A DNA stretch of 64,000 nucleotides from Shewanella sp. MR-4 (lineage in GTDB: Bacteria > Pseudomonadota > Gammaproteobacteria > Enterobacterales > Shewanellaceae): NCBI RefSeq assembly GCF_000014685.1, contig NC_008321.1, positions 1,674,001 to 1,738,000 of the forward strand. Direction: 5' to 3'. Both the position numbers and the translations under genes were made by a program. Below the pieces are notes generated by a model that worked only from the letters and a program-made list of their open reading frames with translations, did no database searches and was not told the origin of the DNA. Shown one piece after another: positions 17,502 through 25,304 of the stretch. Position 1 is the first letter of the stretch; each line of letters starts with the position of its first letter.

Positions 17502-18464
17502 ATGCTTGATAAAATCTTTAAATATACAGGACTCAGGCTTGAATTTTTCGACAACATGCTAATGCGAGCGAGCCAGAAGTATGCATTGAATGATCCTTTT
17601 GAACTTAGACCGAGTCATAGAAAAAGTAATAAAGCATTTGCTGATGAATATTACTTTGATTATGCAGTAGTTTCTTTATCTGAGACGAATAATAACTTAT
17701 TGATGTGGTCTCATTATGCTGACCAACACAAAGGAATGGTTATTGAATTTGACATGACTCAGCCGTTATTCGATTCATATAAAACTTATAAAGCAACCAT
17801 GCCGGACCCTGACGAGGAGTATGACTGCGTTGATATTATAGATGAAGAAGAAACAAAAAAGCGTGAGGCAATTAAATCAGGGCAAATACAAAGAGTGAGA
17901 TACAACTCAATGCGCCCGAGTATATATAATTTTGATAATGTACTTGAGCACTTTTTGGTTAAGAGTGAAGAGTGGATCTATGAGAAAGAACATCGTGTGA
18001 TATTGCCATTAATTACAGCAGACAAAATCATAGTTCACGAAAAATACTTACCTAAAATTGAGTTTACCCTTTACGATAGCAGCGAGCTTAATAAGGTTCC
18101 ATTAGATAATAATATGTACCTAATCAATCTTAAAGAGGTTACTGAGCGAGATGGAAATCGATTTTTGAGTGGTTGGTATAGTTCTACTACTCCAGAGGAA
18201 GACCTTAAGTATGGTTTCATTGAGTCGACATATTTGGAGTATTTAAGAGAGATCTCAGAGGACCCAAGTACAATCTTCCTCTACCAAGTGCCACCTAAAG
18301 CAATAAAATCAATTTTTCTTGGTTGTAGAGTCAGTTGTGAAGATAGAAATGCTGTCATGGAGAAAATTCGGACGTCTGACTCTTTGAATCACATAGAAAT
18401 ATTTCAAGCTACTCCTAGTAATGAAAGATTCGAGCTTGAATTTAAAAAGCTAACAAAAGCTTAA
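17502..18464 (+). CDS. DUF2971 family protein in an integron cassette
   Basis: Protein of 320 residues. The N-terminal third matches DUF2971: YTGLRLEFFDN, NDPFELRP, then SLSETNNNLLMWSHYADQHK followed by GMVIEFD near residue 75. The rest is acidic and without membrane segments, so it is probably cytoplasmic. The biochemical role of DUF2971 is not established; members often occur in accessory and phage-defence regions. The gene is clearly more A/T-rich than the neighbouring chromosome. It is the only gene of cassette 1 (17461-18566), and its stop codon lies inside the attC that follows. AAGGA lies 14 bases before the ATG, a rather long spacing. Confidence 0.82.
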   Translation: MLDKIFKYTGLRLEFFDNMLMRASQKYALNDPFELRPSHRKSNKAFADEYYFDYAVVSLSETNNNLLMWSHYADQHKGMVIEFDMTQPLFDSYKTYKATMPDPDEEYDCVDIIDEEETKKREAIKSGQIQRVRYNSMRPSIYNFDNVLEHFLVKSEEWIYEKEHRVILPLITADKIIVHEKYLPKIEFTLYDSSELNKVPLDNNMYLINLKEVTERDGNRFLSGWYSSTTPEEDLKYGFIESTYLEYLREISEDPSTIFLYQVPPKAIKSIFLGCRVSCEDRNAVMEKIRTSDSLNHIEIFQATPSNERFELEFKKLTKA

Positions 18465-18572
18465 AGACGGATTCACAACGCGTGGCATTTTTATTATGCG
18501 TTGATTTTAGTGATTACGGAGTAATGCAGGTACTTCACATTGCGTTGCTCACCACTTAAGCTGGCGTTATGG
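18448..18572 (+). other. Integron attC site of cassette 1 (VCR-like)
   Basis: R'' AGCTAAC (18448-18454), 5-base spacer, L'' CTTAAAG (18460-18466), about 90 bases of body, L' CTTAAG (18555-18560), 5-base spacer CTGGC and R' GTTATGG (18566-18572). L'' has one extra A against L', the unpaired base that orients attC recombination. CAACGCGTGGC in the body and the GGCGTTATG end resemble Vibrio cholerae repeats. Cleavage is expected between G18566 and T18567. Confidence 0.88.
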
Positions 18573-18587
18573 CCTTAGGAGATTTTG

Positions 18588-19571
18588 GTGTCTTCAGACA
18601 AAATTATAGATCATAAAATACTATCTCTTGATGAATGGCTTTCGTTCATTTCAGTACCCAGAAATGAACGAAACTTTCAAATTCTAGATTGCCAATTTGC
18701 TACTGACTCACATCGTGAAGAATACATTTCCAACATACAAAGTAGATCACTAGAGGAGGTGAACTACTTAATATCACAGTTTCTTATTGAGGGAGGCAGT
18801 TTAGGTTATGATCGGTTTCTTCTAGATTGGTTGTTGAGTCACCCCCGCGAAAAATTTGAGGCTATGATTGAAAAGAGTAGGTTTTTGAAGAGGCTATTAG
18901 TTCAAAGTGATGATGTACATACATGGCCAGATATAACATGGGTGCTAGACCTACTTCCACACTACCCACAAGAAGCAATACAAGCTATAGAATCATATTT
19001 TCAGGCTCATTGTCAGTTTTTTCCTGACGGAAGAATATTCGGTTTGGGTGATGCGCAAGCGTTAATTCGCGCGAAATACATGAATCACGCGCTACCAGCA
19101 TGTGAATCTGTACTAAGTCTATCACCCAGAGACTTTGAATTGCTTGTGGGCTACTTGTACCAAAAGAAAGGATATGGTGTGGTTATCACGCCTAGGGTAA
19201 AGGATGGAGGGTATGATGTAGAAGCTGAAATTGCTAATGAGCGAGGAACTGAGCGGCTTCATATCGAATGTAAACGATATCAACAAAAAATTGGGGTTGC
19301 TATAGCTCGACAAGTGCTGGGAACTTTAAGTGTAAGCAATGCCACCAAGGCGGTAATCGTTTCAAGCTCATATTTCACAAAGCCAGCTTTGGATGAGGCT
19401 AGGCGATCAAAGAGACTTGAGCTAATAAGCATCAAGAATTTTGATGAAGAAATGAGAAAGTATTGTAGTTATAACTGGGTGGTATACATTGATAGGTATA
19501 TCATGGAAATAAAAAATAGCCATAACAAACATTGCAGCGGACAAGCCGCTGAATGCAGCGTTAACCCATAG
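18588..19571 (+). CDS. Mrr-like restriction endonuclease-fold protein in an integron cassette
   Basis: Protein of 327 residues. The C-terminal about 140 residues match the Mrr-type nuclease domain: SPRDFELLVGYLYQKKGYGV, DGGYDVEAEI (catalytic D near 210), HIECKRYQQKIG (E-x-K near 227-229) and KAVIVSSSYFT. The N-terminal about 175 residues are helical and unrecognised; they may sense or bind a partner. Mrr-fold enzymes usually cut DNA, often modified DNA, so an anti-phage role is plausible but inferred. The GTG at 18588 has AGGAG six bases upstream. The last residues (AAECSVNP) are encoded by the attC, and the stop lies just beyond the cassette boundary. A/T-rich like cassette 1. Confidence 0.85.
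   Translation: MSSDKIIDHKILSLDEWLSFISVPRNERNFQILDCQFATDSHREEYISNIQSRSLEEVNYLISQFLIEGGSLGYDRFLLDWLLSHPREKFEAMIEKSRFLKRLLVQSDDVHTWPDITWVLDLLPHYPQEAIQAIESYFQAHCQFFPDGRIFGLGDAQALIRAKYMNHALPACESVLSLSPRDFELLVGYLYQKKGYGVVITPRVKDGGYDVEAEIANERGTERLHIECKRYQQKIGVAIARQVLGTLSVSNATKAVIVSSSYFTKPALDEARRSKRLELISIKNFDEEMRKYCSYNWVVYIDRYIMEIKNSHNKHCSGQAAECSVNP
19520..19566 (+). other. Short integron attC site of cassette 2
   Basis: R'' CCATAAC (19520-19526) is the exact reverse complement of GTTATGG at the start of cassette 2, as required for a cassette that once circularised. ATTGCAGCGG (19531-19540) pairs with CCGCTGAAT (19546-19554), leaving one unpaired G; the loop is ACAAG. R' is GTTAACC (19560-19566). At 47 bases it is shorter than typical attC sites, but all parts are in order. 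Confidence 0.82.
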
Positions 19572-20003
19572 ATATTTTTATCTGAAGCAAACGCGTTTGA
19601 GTTAAGGCTTAATTCGTAAATGTCCCCAAAGCATGCTGCTACGTATTTCTTTAAAGCAAACAGGCTTCGCCGATGCTAAACAGGTGAGCCATGGTGATTA
19701 GCGAGACGACCGTCCGCCCCATGGCCGCTCTTTGGCATCCATGCCATCAAGGCATTCGTGAATCCATTACATCTGACGGGGCGGGCCTGTATCCAAGGAT
19801 GGACTTGAACAACATCCCTGTTTAAATGCCTGTTTGCCATCTGATAGGCTGGACGCCTGAATGTCGTGCAATGCAAGGACGCATGAGAACGACCATGGCT
19901 CTCGTTTATAAGCTTAGAACCCCTATGTGTCTATTCACCGTGTCGTCTAATGAATATCATGGCTCGCCTATGAAGCCTGCACTTAACGTACTCACTTTTA
20001 AAC
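19567..20003. other. Non-coding tract at the right end of the island
   Basis: About 440 bases without a convincing ORF. CCATGG occurs several times (for example CCATGGTGATT, CCCATGGCCGC, ACCATGGCTCT), and GCATCCATGCC is followed by ATCAAGGCATTCG. It looks like decayed or repeat DNA rather than a promoter region, and I cannot name its origin. No further attC with an R'' matching GTTAACC was found here. Confidence 0.4.
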
Positions 20004-20032
20004 AAAAACATCGGCCTAGGCCGATGTTTTTT
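20004..20032 (-). terminator. Bidirectional terminator after xthA
   Basis: Perfect palindrome CATCGGCCTAGGCCGATG (20009-20026) flanked by five A and six T, 30 bases after the xthA stop. It ends the minus-strand yciB-yciI-xthA operon. Confidence 0.88.
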
Positions 20033-20061
20033 ATATCGATTAAAGTAGTCACTCAAGCGAG

Positions 20062-20874
20062 TTAGGCTTCTTTAAAGGTGCTCCAAATTGGTGCGTGATC
20101 TGAGGGTTTATCGATGCCGCGCAGATCGTAATCGACGTCGGATTCGACTAAACGCGCTGCCAGTGACGGCGTGGCTAAGATCACATCGATGCGTAGGCCG
20201 CGGTTATCATCGAAGCCTTTGCTGCGGTAATCGAACCATGAATAACGCTCGCTGCGGTCGGGGTGTAGTTGACGGAAGGTGTCCACCAATCCCCAATCTT
20301 GCAGGGTCTTGAGCCATTCACGCTCTTCGGGTTGGAAACTGCATTTACCGGTTTTTAGCCAACGTTTGCGGTTGACTTCACCAATGCCGATATCTAAATC
20401 GATGGGCGAAATATTGATATCACCAATGATGGCTATATCTTCATCGTTGCTATGATTTGCGTGCAAATGCGCCATTAAGTCCTGATAAAACTTACGTTTA
20501 GCAGGGTACTTTGTCGGATGGTCGATGCTTTCGCCCTGAGGAAAATAACCATTCAACACAGTTAACGGACGGCCATTTGCCTGAGCAAAGGTGCCGATAA
20601 TCATGCGGCGCTGCGCATCTTCTCCATCGGTTGCAAAACCCTTTTGCACCTTAATTGGGGCGACTTTGGAGAGCATGGCTACGCCATAGTGTGCCTTGCC
20701 GCCGTGGTAATGCACGTGATAGCCCATGGCCTCGACTTCGGCGAGCGGGAAGGCTTCATCGTGCACTTTGGTTTCTTGCAGGCCGATAATATCGGGCTGA
20801 TGGCTGTCGATTAACGCTTGCAATTGATGCAGGCGAGAACGCAATCCATTGATATTGAAAGAAACGATTTTCAT
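20062..20874 (-). CDS. xthA: Exodeoxyribonuclease III
   Basis: DNA repair enzyme of 270 residues: AP endonuclease and 3'-5' exonuclease of the EEP fold. Motifs in order are SFNINGLRSR at the N-terminus, GLQETKVHDEAFP (metal-binding Glu), NGYFPQGE, GDINISPIDLDIG (catalytic Asp/Asn), LRIDVILATPSLA and KPSDHAPIW (catalytic His) at the C-terminus. Its ATG overlaps the yciI stop by one base, so it is translationally coupled to yciI. It is last in a three-gene operon closed by a strong terminator. Confidence 0.96.
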   Translation of the reverse strand: MKIVSFNINGLRSRLHQLQALIDSHQPDIIGLQETKVHDEAFPLAEVEAMGYHVHYHGGKAHYGVAMLSKVAPIKVQKGFATDGEDAQRRMIIGTFAQANGRPLTVLNGYFPQGESIDHPTKYPAKRKFYQDLMAHLHANHSNDEDIAIIGDINISPIDLDIGIGEVNRKRWLKTGKCSFQPEEREWLKTLQDWGLVDTFRQLHPDRSERYSWFDYRSKGFDDNRGLRIDVILATPSLAARLVESDVDYDLRGIDKPSDHAPIWSTFKEA

Positions 20875-21173
20875 TAAGGGAGAACTCGTTTGAAGGGTTT
20901 TACCACAACGCTTTGATATACGCCCGCAGCGAAGTAAGGATCGGCATCTGCCCAGGCTTGAGCCGTGGCTAACGAATCGAAATCCGCCACCACTAACGAG
21001 CCACTAAAACCCGCATCGCCTGGGTTTTCGCTATCGATAGCAGGGTGTGGACCCGCAACCAGCAAGCGACCTTCATCGGCCAGTTCCTGTAAGCGTGCTA
21101 AATGCGCAGGACGCGCCGCTAAACGTTTTTCTAAGCTGTTCTCAACATCTTGAGCTGAAATCATATACCACAT
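20874..21173 (-). CDS. yciI: YciI family protein
   Basis: Small cytoplasmic protein of 99 residues with the YciI ferredoxin-like fold: LEKRLAARPAHLARLQEL, GRLLVAGPHPAID and ADADPYFAAGVYQSVVVKPF, which include the conserved His and Asp residues. The cellular role of the family is unknown. Start and stop both overlap neighbours by one base (yciB stop / yciI start and yciI stop / xthA start). In E. coli yciI and yciB also lie close to each other near trp. Confidence 0.92.
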   Translation of the reverse strand: MWYMISAQDVENSLEKRLAARPAHLARLQELADEGRLLVAGPHPAIDSENPGDAGFSGSLVVADFDSLATAQAWADADPYFAAGVYQSVVVKPFKRVLP

Positions 21174-21718
21174 TATTTGAGTTCCTTGCGTTGATCTTCG
21201 GGAAGATGTTTATAAAGGTAAAAGACGGTGATAACGGTATTAATCAGGGTTAAGGCGGTGAGGCCAAACACTTTAAAGTTCACCCAAGTTTCTAACGGCA
21301 GTTTAAAGGCGACATAGATATTGACTAGGCCACAGATGGCAAAAAAGCTTACCCAGTACCAAGTTACGTGTGCCCAAATCTTATCGGCTACCTTCATCTC
21401 TTTACCCAACATGGACTTTAAAATCGACTTGTTGAGTAGCTGGCTCACGCCTAGGGCTAGGGCAAATAAAGCATAAATAATAGTGACTTTCCACTTGATA
21501 AAGGCATCGTCATGGAACACTAAGGTGAGGGTGCCAAACACTGTCACCATAGCGAAAGTAATAAGGTGCATCTTCTCCAATTTTTTGTACAGCGCATAGG
21601 TCACGACTAATTGCAGTGCAGTGGCTGCGATTAAGGCGCCACTGGCGATATAAATATCGAAAAATTTATAGACGGCAAAAAAGATAATGAGGGGCAGAAA
21701 ATCAAGCAGTTGTTTCAT
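21173..21718 (-). CDS. yciB: YciB family inner-membrane septation protein
   Basis: Membrane protein of 181 residues with five or six hydrophobic helices, matching YciB/IspZ in length and pattern: MKQLLDFLPLIIFFAVYKF at the start and VTWYWVSFFAICGLVNIYVA in the C-terminal half. The family influences envelope or septum synthesis. The ATG at 21718 gives the standard length; a longer frame upstream lacks family similarity. First gene of the yciB-yciI-xthA operon. Confidence 0.93.
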   Translation of the reverse strand: MKQLLDFLPLIIFFAVYKFFDIYIASGALIAATALQLVVTYALYKKLEKMHLITFAMVTVFGTLTLVFHDDAFIKWKVTIIYALFALALGVSQLLNKSILKSMLGKEMKVADKIWAHVTWYWVSFFAICGLVNIYVAFKLPLETWVNFKVFGLTALTLINTVITVFYLYKHLPEDQRKELK

Positions 21719-21879
21719 AAATAATCGTGTTAAGAAGACGTGGGCTTGAGTGTAGCACGGGGGGCTAGAGGGAAAAAGCCGTGAAAGGTGACCGATTACT
21801 AACTGTTGCATGAAAGCGGCGGCAAGGGCTGTTGCAATCCATGTTGCCCTTACAACTAAGTGGGCCGTGACCGATAAGG

Positions 21880-22917
21880 CTAAGCTTGTGCGGCACGTTT
21901 GGCTTGGGCGCGCGTGGCTAACGGGCAATCGGCGCAGCGATGACTGTTGGCGAGTTGATACCTTAAGCAACACACGCGGCGAATATTGTCCGCGTCAGCT
22001 GCTGAGGCGGGCAGCAGATTAATGCTGTTGTAGAGTGGATTATCTTCGCCATCGTCAAAGGATTTAGTGTTAAACAGCTGCGTCTTAAGCTGTTCAAATT
22101 CAATTTCTGGCAATGCCATTTCGCCTAAATACCAGTGAATAAGGTAGCCTAAATGGCTCCAATACAACTTTGCGGGGGTTGGGCTTAAACCGATTAATCG
22201 CTCAACGCTAGGGATTAGATGGCTTTGAATCCACTGAATAAGTTGTCGCTCGCGGGGTGGCGTTAAGACAGTGGTTTTAACTATGCCAGCTTTTACTATA
22301 GCGGCTTTATCCCGAGGAGTGGGAGTTAGTTGAAACTCAAAACCTGCGACTCTGCCTGAATCGTGGGGCCGAAGATAAAAATGCTCAGGCGCTATATCAA
22401 TCAGCTCAATCTGCTCAATGGTGCTCGCGAGTGAGTGCGGCGCGCTAATAATCCATTCCAACATGGGCGGGACTAACAGACCGAAATACCACTGTCCCCA
22501 GAGCGAGTGCAGGGCTTTGGAATTATGGCTATGGCTGAGCAATATCTGCTCGGGAATATTTTCTAACGTGATGAAAGATGAGGTTTTCCCCAAAGGTGGA
22601 TAGGCCTTGGCAAAATCCAGTAAAAGCTGCTGATAAACGGCTGGCTGACTCCAAGTATCAAAACTGAGTCCTTGGGGCTTGGTGGTTGCCACAAAGTGCT
22701 GGGCATAAAATGGGGCGCGCAGCGCCAGTCGTTGATTAAACGCTTTGGCGACTTGAGTTAAATCCGCAGGGCTTAGCGCTGTTAAGTCGGTTGTTTGCGC
22801 GCCGCCCGTAGTGTTTAAACTTTGCGAGCATTTGCTATGGCAGTGCTTGGTATGATCAGGTTGGGTTCCTCTGGAAAGCTTGGCTAAGCTCGGTACCGTT
22901 TCCCTTTGGCGCGCCAT
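21880..22917 (-). CDS. FhuF-like siderophore-iron reductase
   Basis: Protein of 345 residues. The C-terminus has CCLRYQLANSHRCADCP, the C-C-x10-C-x2-C pattern that holds the unusual [2Fe-2S] cluster of FhuF-type ferric siderophore reductases. These cytoplasmic enzymes reduce the ferric siderophore to release Fe2+. An N-terminal HTKHCHSKC cluster is extra and unexplained. The ATG at 22917 has AGGAG six bases upstream; a GTG two codons earlier has no spacing. It lies downstream of the pub genes and receptor on the same strand, so it should release iron from putrebactin. Confidence 0.87.
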   Translation of the reverse strand: MARQRETVPSLAKLSRGTQPDHTKHCHSKCSQSLNTTGGAQTTDLTALSPADLTQVAKAFNQRLALRAPFYAQHFVATTKPQGLSFDTWSQPAVYQQLLLDFAKAYPPLGKTSSFITLENIPEQILLSHSHNSKALHSLWGQWYFGLLVPPMLEWIISAPHSLASTIEQIELIDIAPEHFYLRPHDSGRVAGFEFQLTPTPRDKAAIVKAGIVKTTVLTPPRERQLIQWIQSHLIPSVERLIGLSPTPAKLYWSHLGYLIHWYLGEMALPEIEFEQLKTQLFNTKSFDDGEDNPLYNSINLLPASAADADNIRRVCCLRYQLANSHRCADCPLATRAQAKRAAQA

Positions 22918-22946
22918 AATCACTCCTTAGGCTTGAATTGATTAAA

Positions 22947-22970
22947 CTGCGGTGAGTCTACTCACCGCAG
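22947..22970 (-). terminator. Hairpin between receptor and reductase genes
   Basis: CTGCGGTGAGT / ACTCACCGCAG, an 11-bp perfect stem with a CT loop, followed on the minus strand by TTTAAT. It lies between the receptor stop and the reductase ribosome-binding site. The T-run is short, so it may end part of the transcripts and lower reductase expression. Confidence 0.65.
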
Positions 22971-23005
22971 CTTTCATTGATGAACAGCTGGTTATCGTCA
23001 GTCCG

Positions 23006-25198
23006 TTAGAAGCGATAATCTACATTCACGCTCACGCTGCGCGGGGTACCATATTGGTACTGACTAAATTGCCCCACTTGGCTGTAGTAGGTTTTATCTA
23101 AGGCGTTGTGCACATTGGCGCTTAGCTTTAGCTGCTCGGTAAAGGCATAACTTGCCATCAAGCTGGCCAATGCATAGGAGTCTTGCTCAACCTCGACTCT
23201 GCCTAAGGGCGAGTTGACGGTTTGATAGACTCGGCTTTGCCAATTAACCCCAGCGCCAAGCTGCAACTTGTTCCAATTGCCGCTAAAGGTATAAGTGGTA
23301 AAGAGTTTTAGCTGCTGGCGAGGTGATGAGGTGTTGATGCGATTGCCCTTAGGATCATCGGTGCTGAATTGGGTGTAGCCGAAGTAGATATTCCAGTCAT
23401 CGGTGATTTTGCCTGTGGATTCAAACTCAAAGCCTTGGGTCTTAGTGCCGTTAACCTCTCGATACACAGGGATAGTGGTGCCTGGCAATACATCTCCGGT
23501 GCGTTCACCAACATTGTCTTGGCGAATTTCAAATACCGACAACGACATATCTAAGCTTTCATCCATTAAGCTGGCTTTAATGCCCGCCTCGTAGTTTTTG
23601 CCTTTGACGGGGTCGATGTAACTTGCATCGATGCGCTGCAAGGTTTGCGGCGCAAAAATATCCGTATAACTGGCGTAGAGGGAGTATTGCTCACCGAGCG
23701 CGTAGGTCAGGCCAAAATAGGTGGTGAGTTCATTGTCGACCTTAAAGTCATACATGCTGCCAAAGTTATCTTGGTCGGTTTGCCACTGGTTAAGGCGCAG
23801 GCCCGCGAGCAATGCCAAGGCATCGGTCAGATTGAGCTGCGTGGCCACATAGGCGGCGCTTTGCTCGGTTTCGCCGAAGGAGCCCGTGGTGTGAGTCTCT
23901 TTCCACTGAGGTTTTGGATACTGGAAGTTGGGATCGCGAAAATCTCCCAAGGGCGGCACGGCGGCCGTAGGATAATAGTAAGGGTTGGCAAACTCTTGGC
24001 GCTGACCCGTCCAGCCAAAGGTCAGCTGATGTTCTTGGCCAAACAGGGCAAACATTCCCTGCGCCCGTAAGTCGAGGTTATGTTGGGTACGACTTCCATC
24101 GACATAGGCGATTGAGCCTGCGGTGGCACCAAGATTAGTCACGGGGTCAGGGTAACCTGTAGCCCACAGCACATTATATTTCAGCGAGTTATCGCCATAG
24201 CTGTAGGTGCCTTTCAGCTCCCAACCGTTATCAAAACGATGTTCAAGGCTGGCGAAGGTATTGAGTCCTTGGGTATGCGCCGAGGCCCAATCGGGGGCGG
24301 TGGAAGTGGCGCGATCGTAATTTGTTCGGCTGCCATCACTGTGGAACAGCGGCAGCCCGCCGGACATAGTCGCTTCGGGCGTGGTGTCTTGATAATCTAC
24401 GCCTAAGGTCAGCAGTGTGCTGTCGGTAATATCGGTTTCAAAAATGCCATAGAGGGTGGTGCGTTGTTGCTCGTATCTGTCTTGGAAGGATTCTTTATCC
24501 TGATAGGCGGCGACAACCCGGCCACGAATGCTGCCACTGTCATTTAAACCGCTGGATAAATCGACCATACCGCGCAGATTGTTCCATGAGCCGACACTCA
24601 CAGAGGTGCTGCCCATAAATTCTTGCGTTGGGCGTTTACGAATAAGGTTAATCGCGGCCGAAGGGTTACCCGCACCTGTCATTAACCCTGTGGCGCCACG
24701 GACAATTTCCACGCGCTCGTAGATGGCGGTATCGATAAGGTTATCGCCGTAGTTAAAACGGGTGTCATAGGTGGTAGGCACGCCATCGTAAAGAATGCTA
24801 GTGACCGCAATTCCGCGCGAGCTGATGCTGTATCTGTCGTTGTCCATTGGCCGAGCATTGATGCCAGCCACGCTGGTCATGGCTTCGATGACGCTGTTGA
24901 GTTGTTGGTCATGCATCATTTGGCTGGTAACAGAGGTGACGGATTGCGGCGTCTCTAAATAGGACAAATCTAGACCCGTTGCCGTGTTCATCGCCTGAGT
25001 TTTGTAGCGATTATCATGGAGATCCTTAGCGCCAACGACATTAATGATTTCAATGTCTTTGGTGGATTTTTTCTGGGTATCGCTGGCATCGGCATAAGCA
25101 TAGGGCATGCTGAGTATGGCACTGCAGAGAATAAGCTCAGGGCGTGTGATGGCGAGTTGGCAGTGCGCCGTGAGACGGTTGAGGGGGAAGGTTTTCAT
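23006..25198 (-). CDS. TonB-dependent siderophore receptor (probable ferric putrebactin receptor)
   Basis: Outer-membrane receptor of 730 residues. After a signal peptide ending near MPYAYA comes an N-terminal region with a TonB-box-like stretch (EIINVVGAK), the plug domain (TPQSVTSVTSQMM, NDRYSISSRGI, ERVEIVRGATGLMTG and GNPSAAINLIRKRP), then a 22-strand barrel ending in aromatic phenylalanine (VNVDYRF). It matches the ferric hydroxamate/alcaligin receptor group. Two possible starts exist: ATG 25198, used here, and ATG 25219, seven codons upstream; neither has a clear ribosome-binding site. It lies 107 bases after pubC, so the ligand is most likely ferric putrebactin. Confidence 0.9.
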   Translation of the reverse strand: MKTFPLNRLTAHCQLAITRPELILCSAILSMPYAYADASDTQKKSTKDIEIINVVGAKDLHDNRYKTQAMNTATGLDLSYLETPQSVTSVTSQMMHDQQLNSVIEAMTSVAGINARPMDNDRYSISSRGIAVTSILYDGVPTTYDTRFNYGDNLIDTAIYERVEIVRGATGLMTGAGNPSAAINLIRKRPTQEFMGSTSVSVGSWNNLRGMVDLSSGLNDSGSIRGRVVAAYQDKESFQDRYEQQRTTLYGIFETDITDSTLLTLGVDYQDTTPEATMSGGLPLFHSDGSRTNYDRATSTAPDWASAHTQGLNTFASLEHRFDNGWELKGTYSYGDNSLKYNVLWATGYPDPVTNLGATAGSIAYVDGSRTQHNLDLRAQGMFALFGQEHQLTFGWTGQRQEFANPYYYPTAAVPPLGDFRDPNFQYPKPQWKETHTTGSFGETEQSAAYVATQLNLTDALALLAGLRLNQWQTDQDNFGSMYDFKVDNELTTYFGLTYALGEQYSLYASYTDIFAPQTLQRIDASYIDPVKGKNYEAGIKASLMDESLDMSLSVFEIRQDNVGERTGDVLPGTTIPVYREVNGTKTQGFEFESTGKITDDWNIYFGYTQFSTDDPKGNRINTSSPRQQLKLFTTYTFSGNWNKLQLGAGVNWQSRVYQTVNSPLGRVEVEQDSYALASLMASYAFTEQLKLSANVHNALDKTYYSQVGQFSQYQYGTPRSVSVNVDYRF

Positions 25199-25249
25199 AA
25201 TAATGATCTTAAATTCCATTTAGGCTGTTTGATTGACTAGGTTGTTTTT

Positions 25250-25289
25250 GGGCACAGACGCGTGCCCAGAGTGGGCGTAAGGCCCACTC
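25250..25289 (-). other. Twin hairpins between pubC and the receptor gene
   Basis: GGGCAC / GTGCCC (25250-25267) is followed directly by the perfect 8-bp stem GAGTGGGC / GCCCACTC (25269-25289, loop GTAAG). Neither is followed by a T-run on the minus strand, so they look like mRNA-stabilising or processing stems rather than terminators. Confidence 0.65.
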
Positions 25290-25304
25290 AAGGTTAAAAG
25301 TGAT

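Noticed and set aside
21719..21973. Upstream extension of yciB by 85 residues
   Set aside because: The added sequence is Arg/Ser-rich without YciB character; the ATG at 21718 gives the standard length of about 180.
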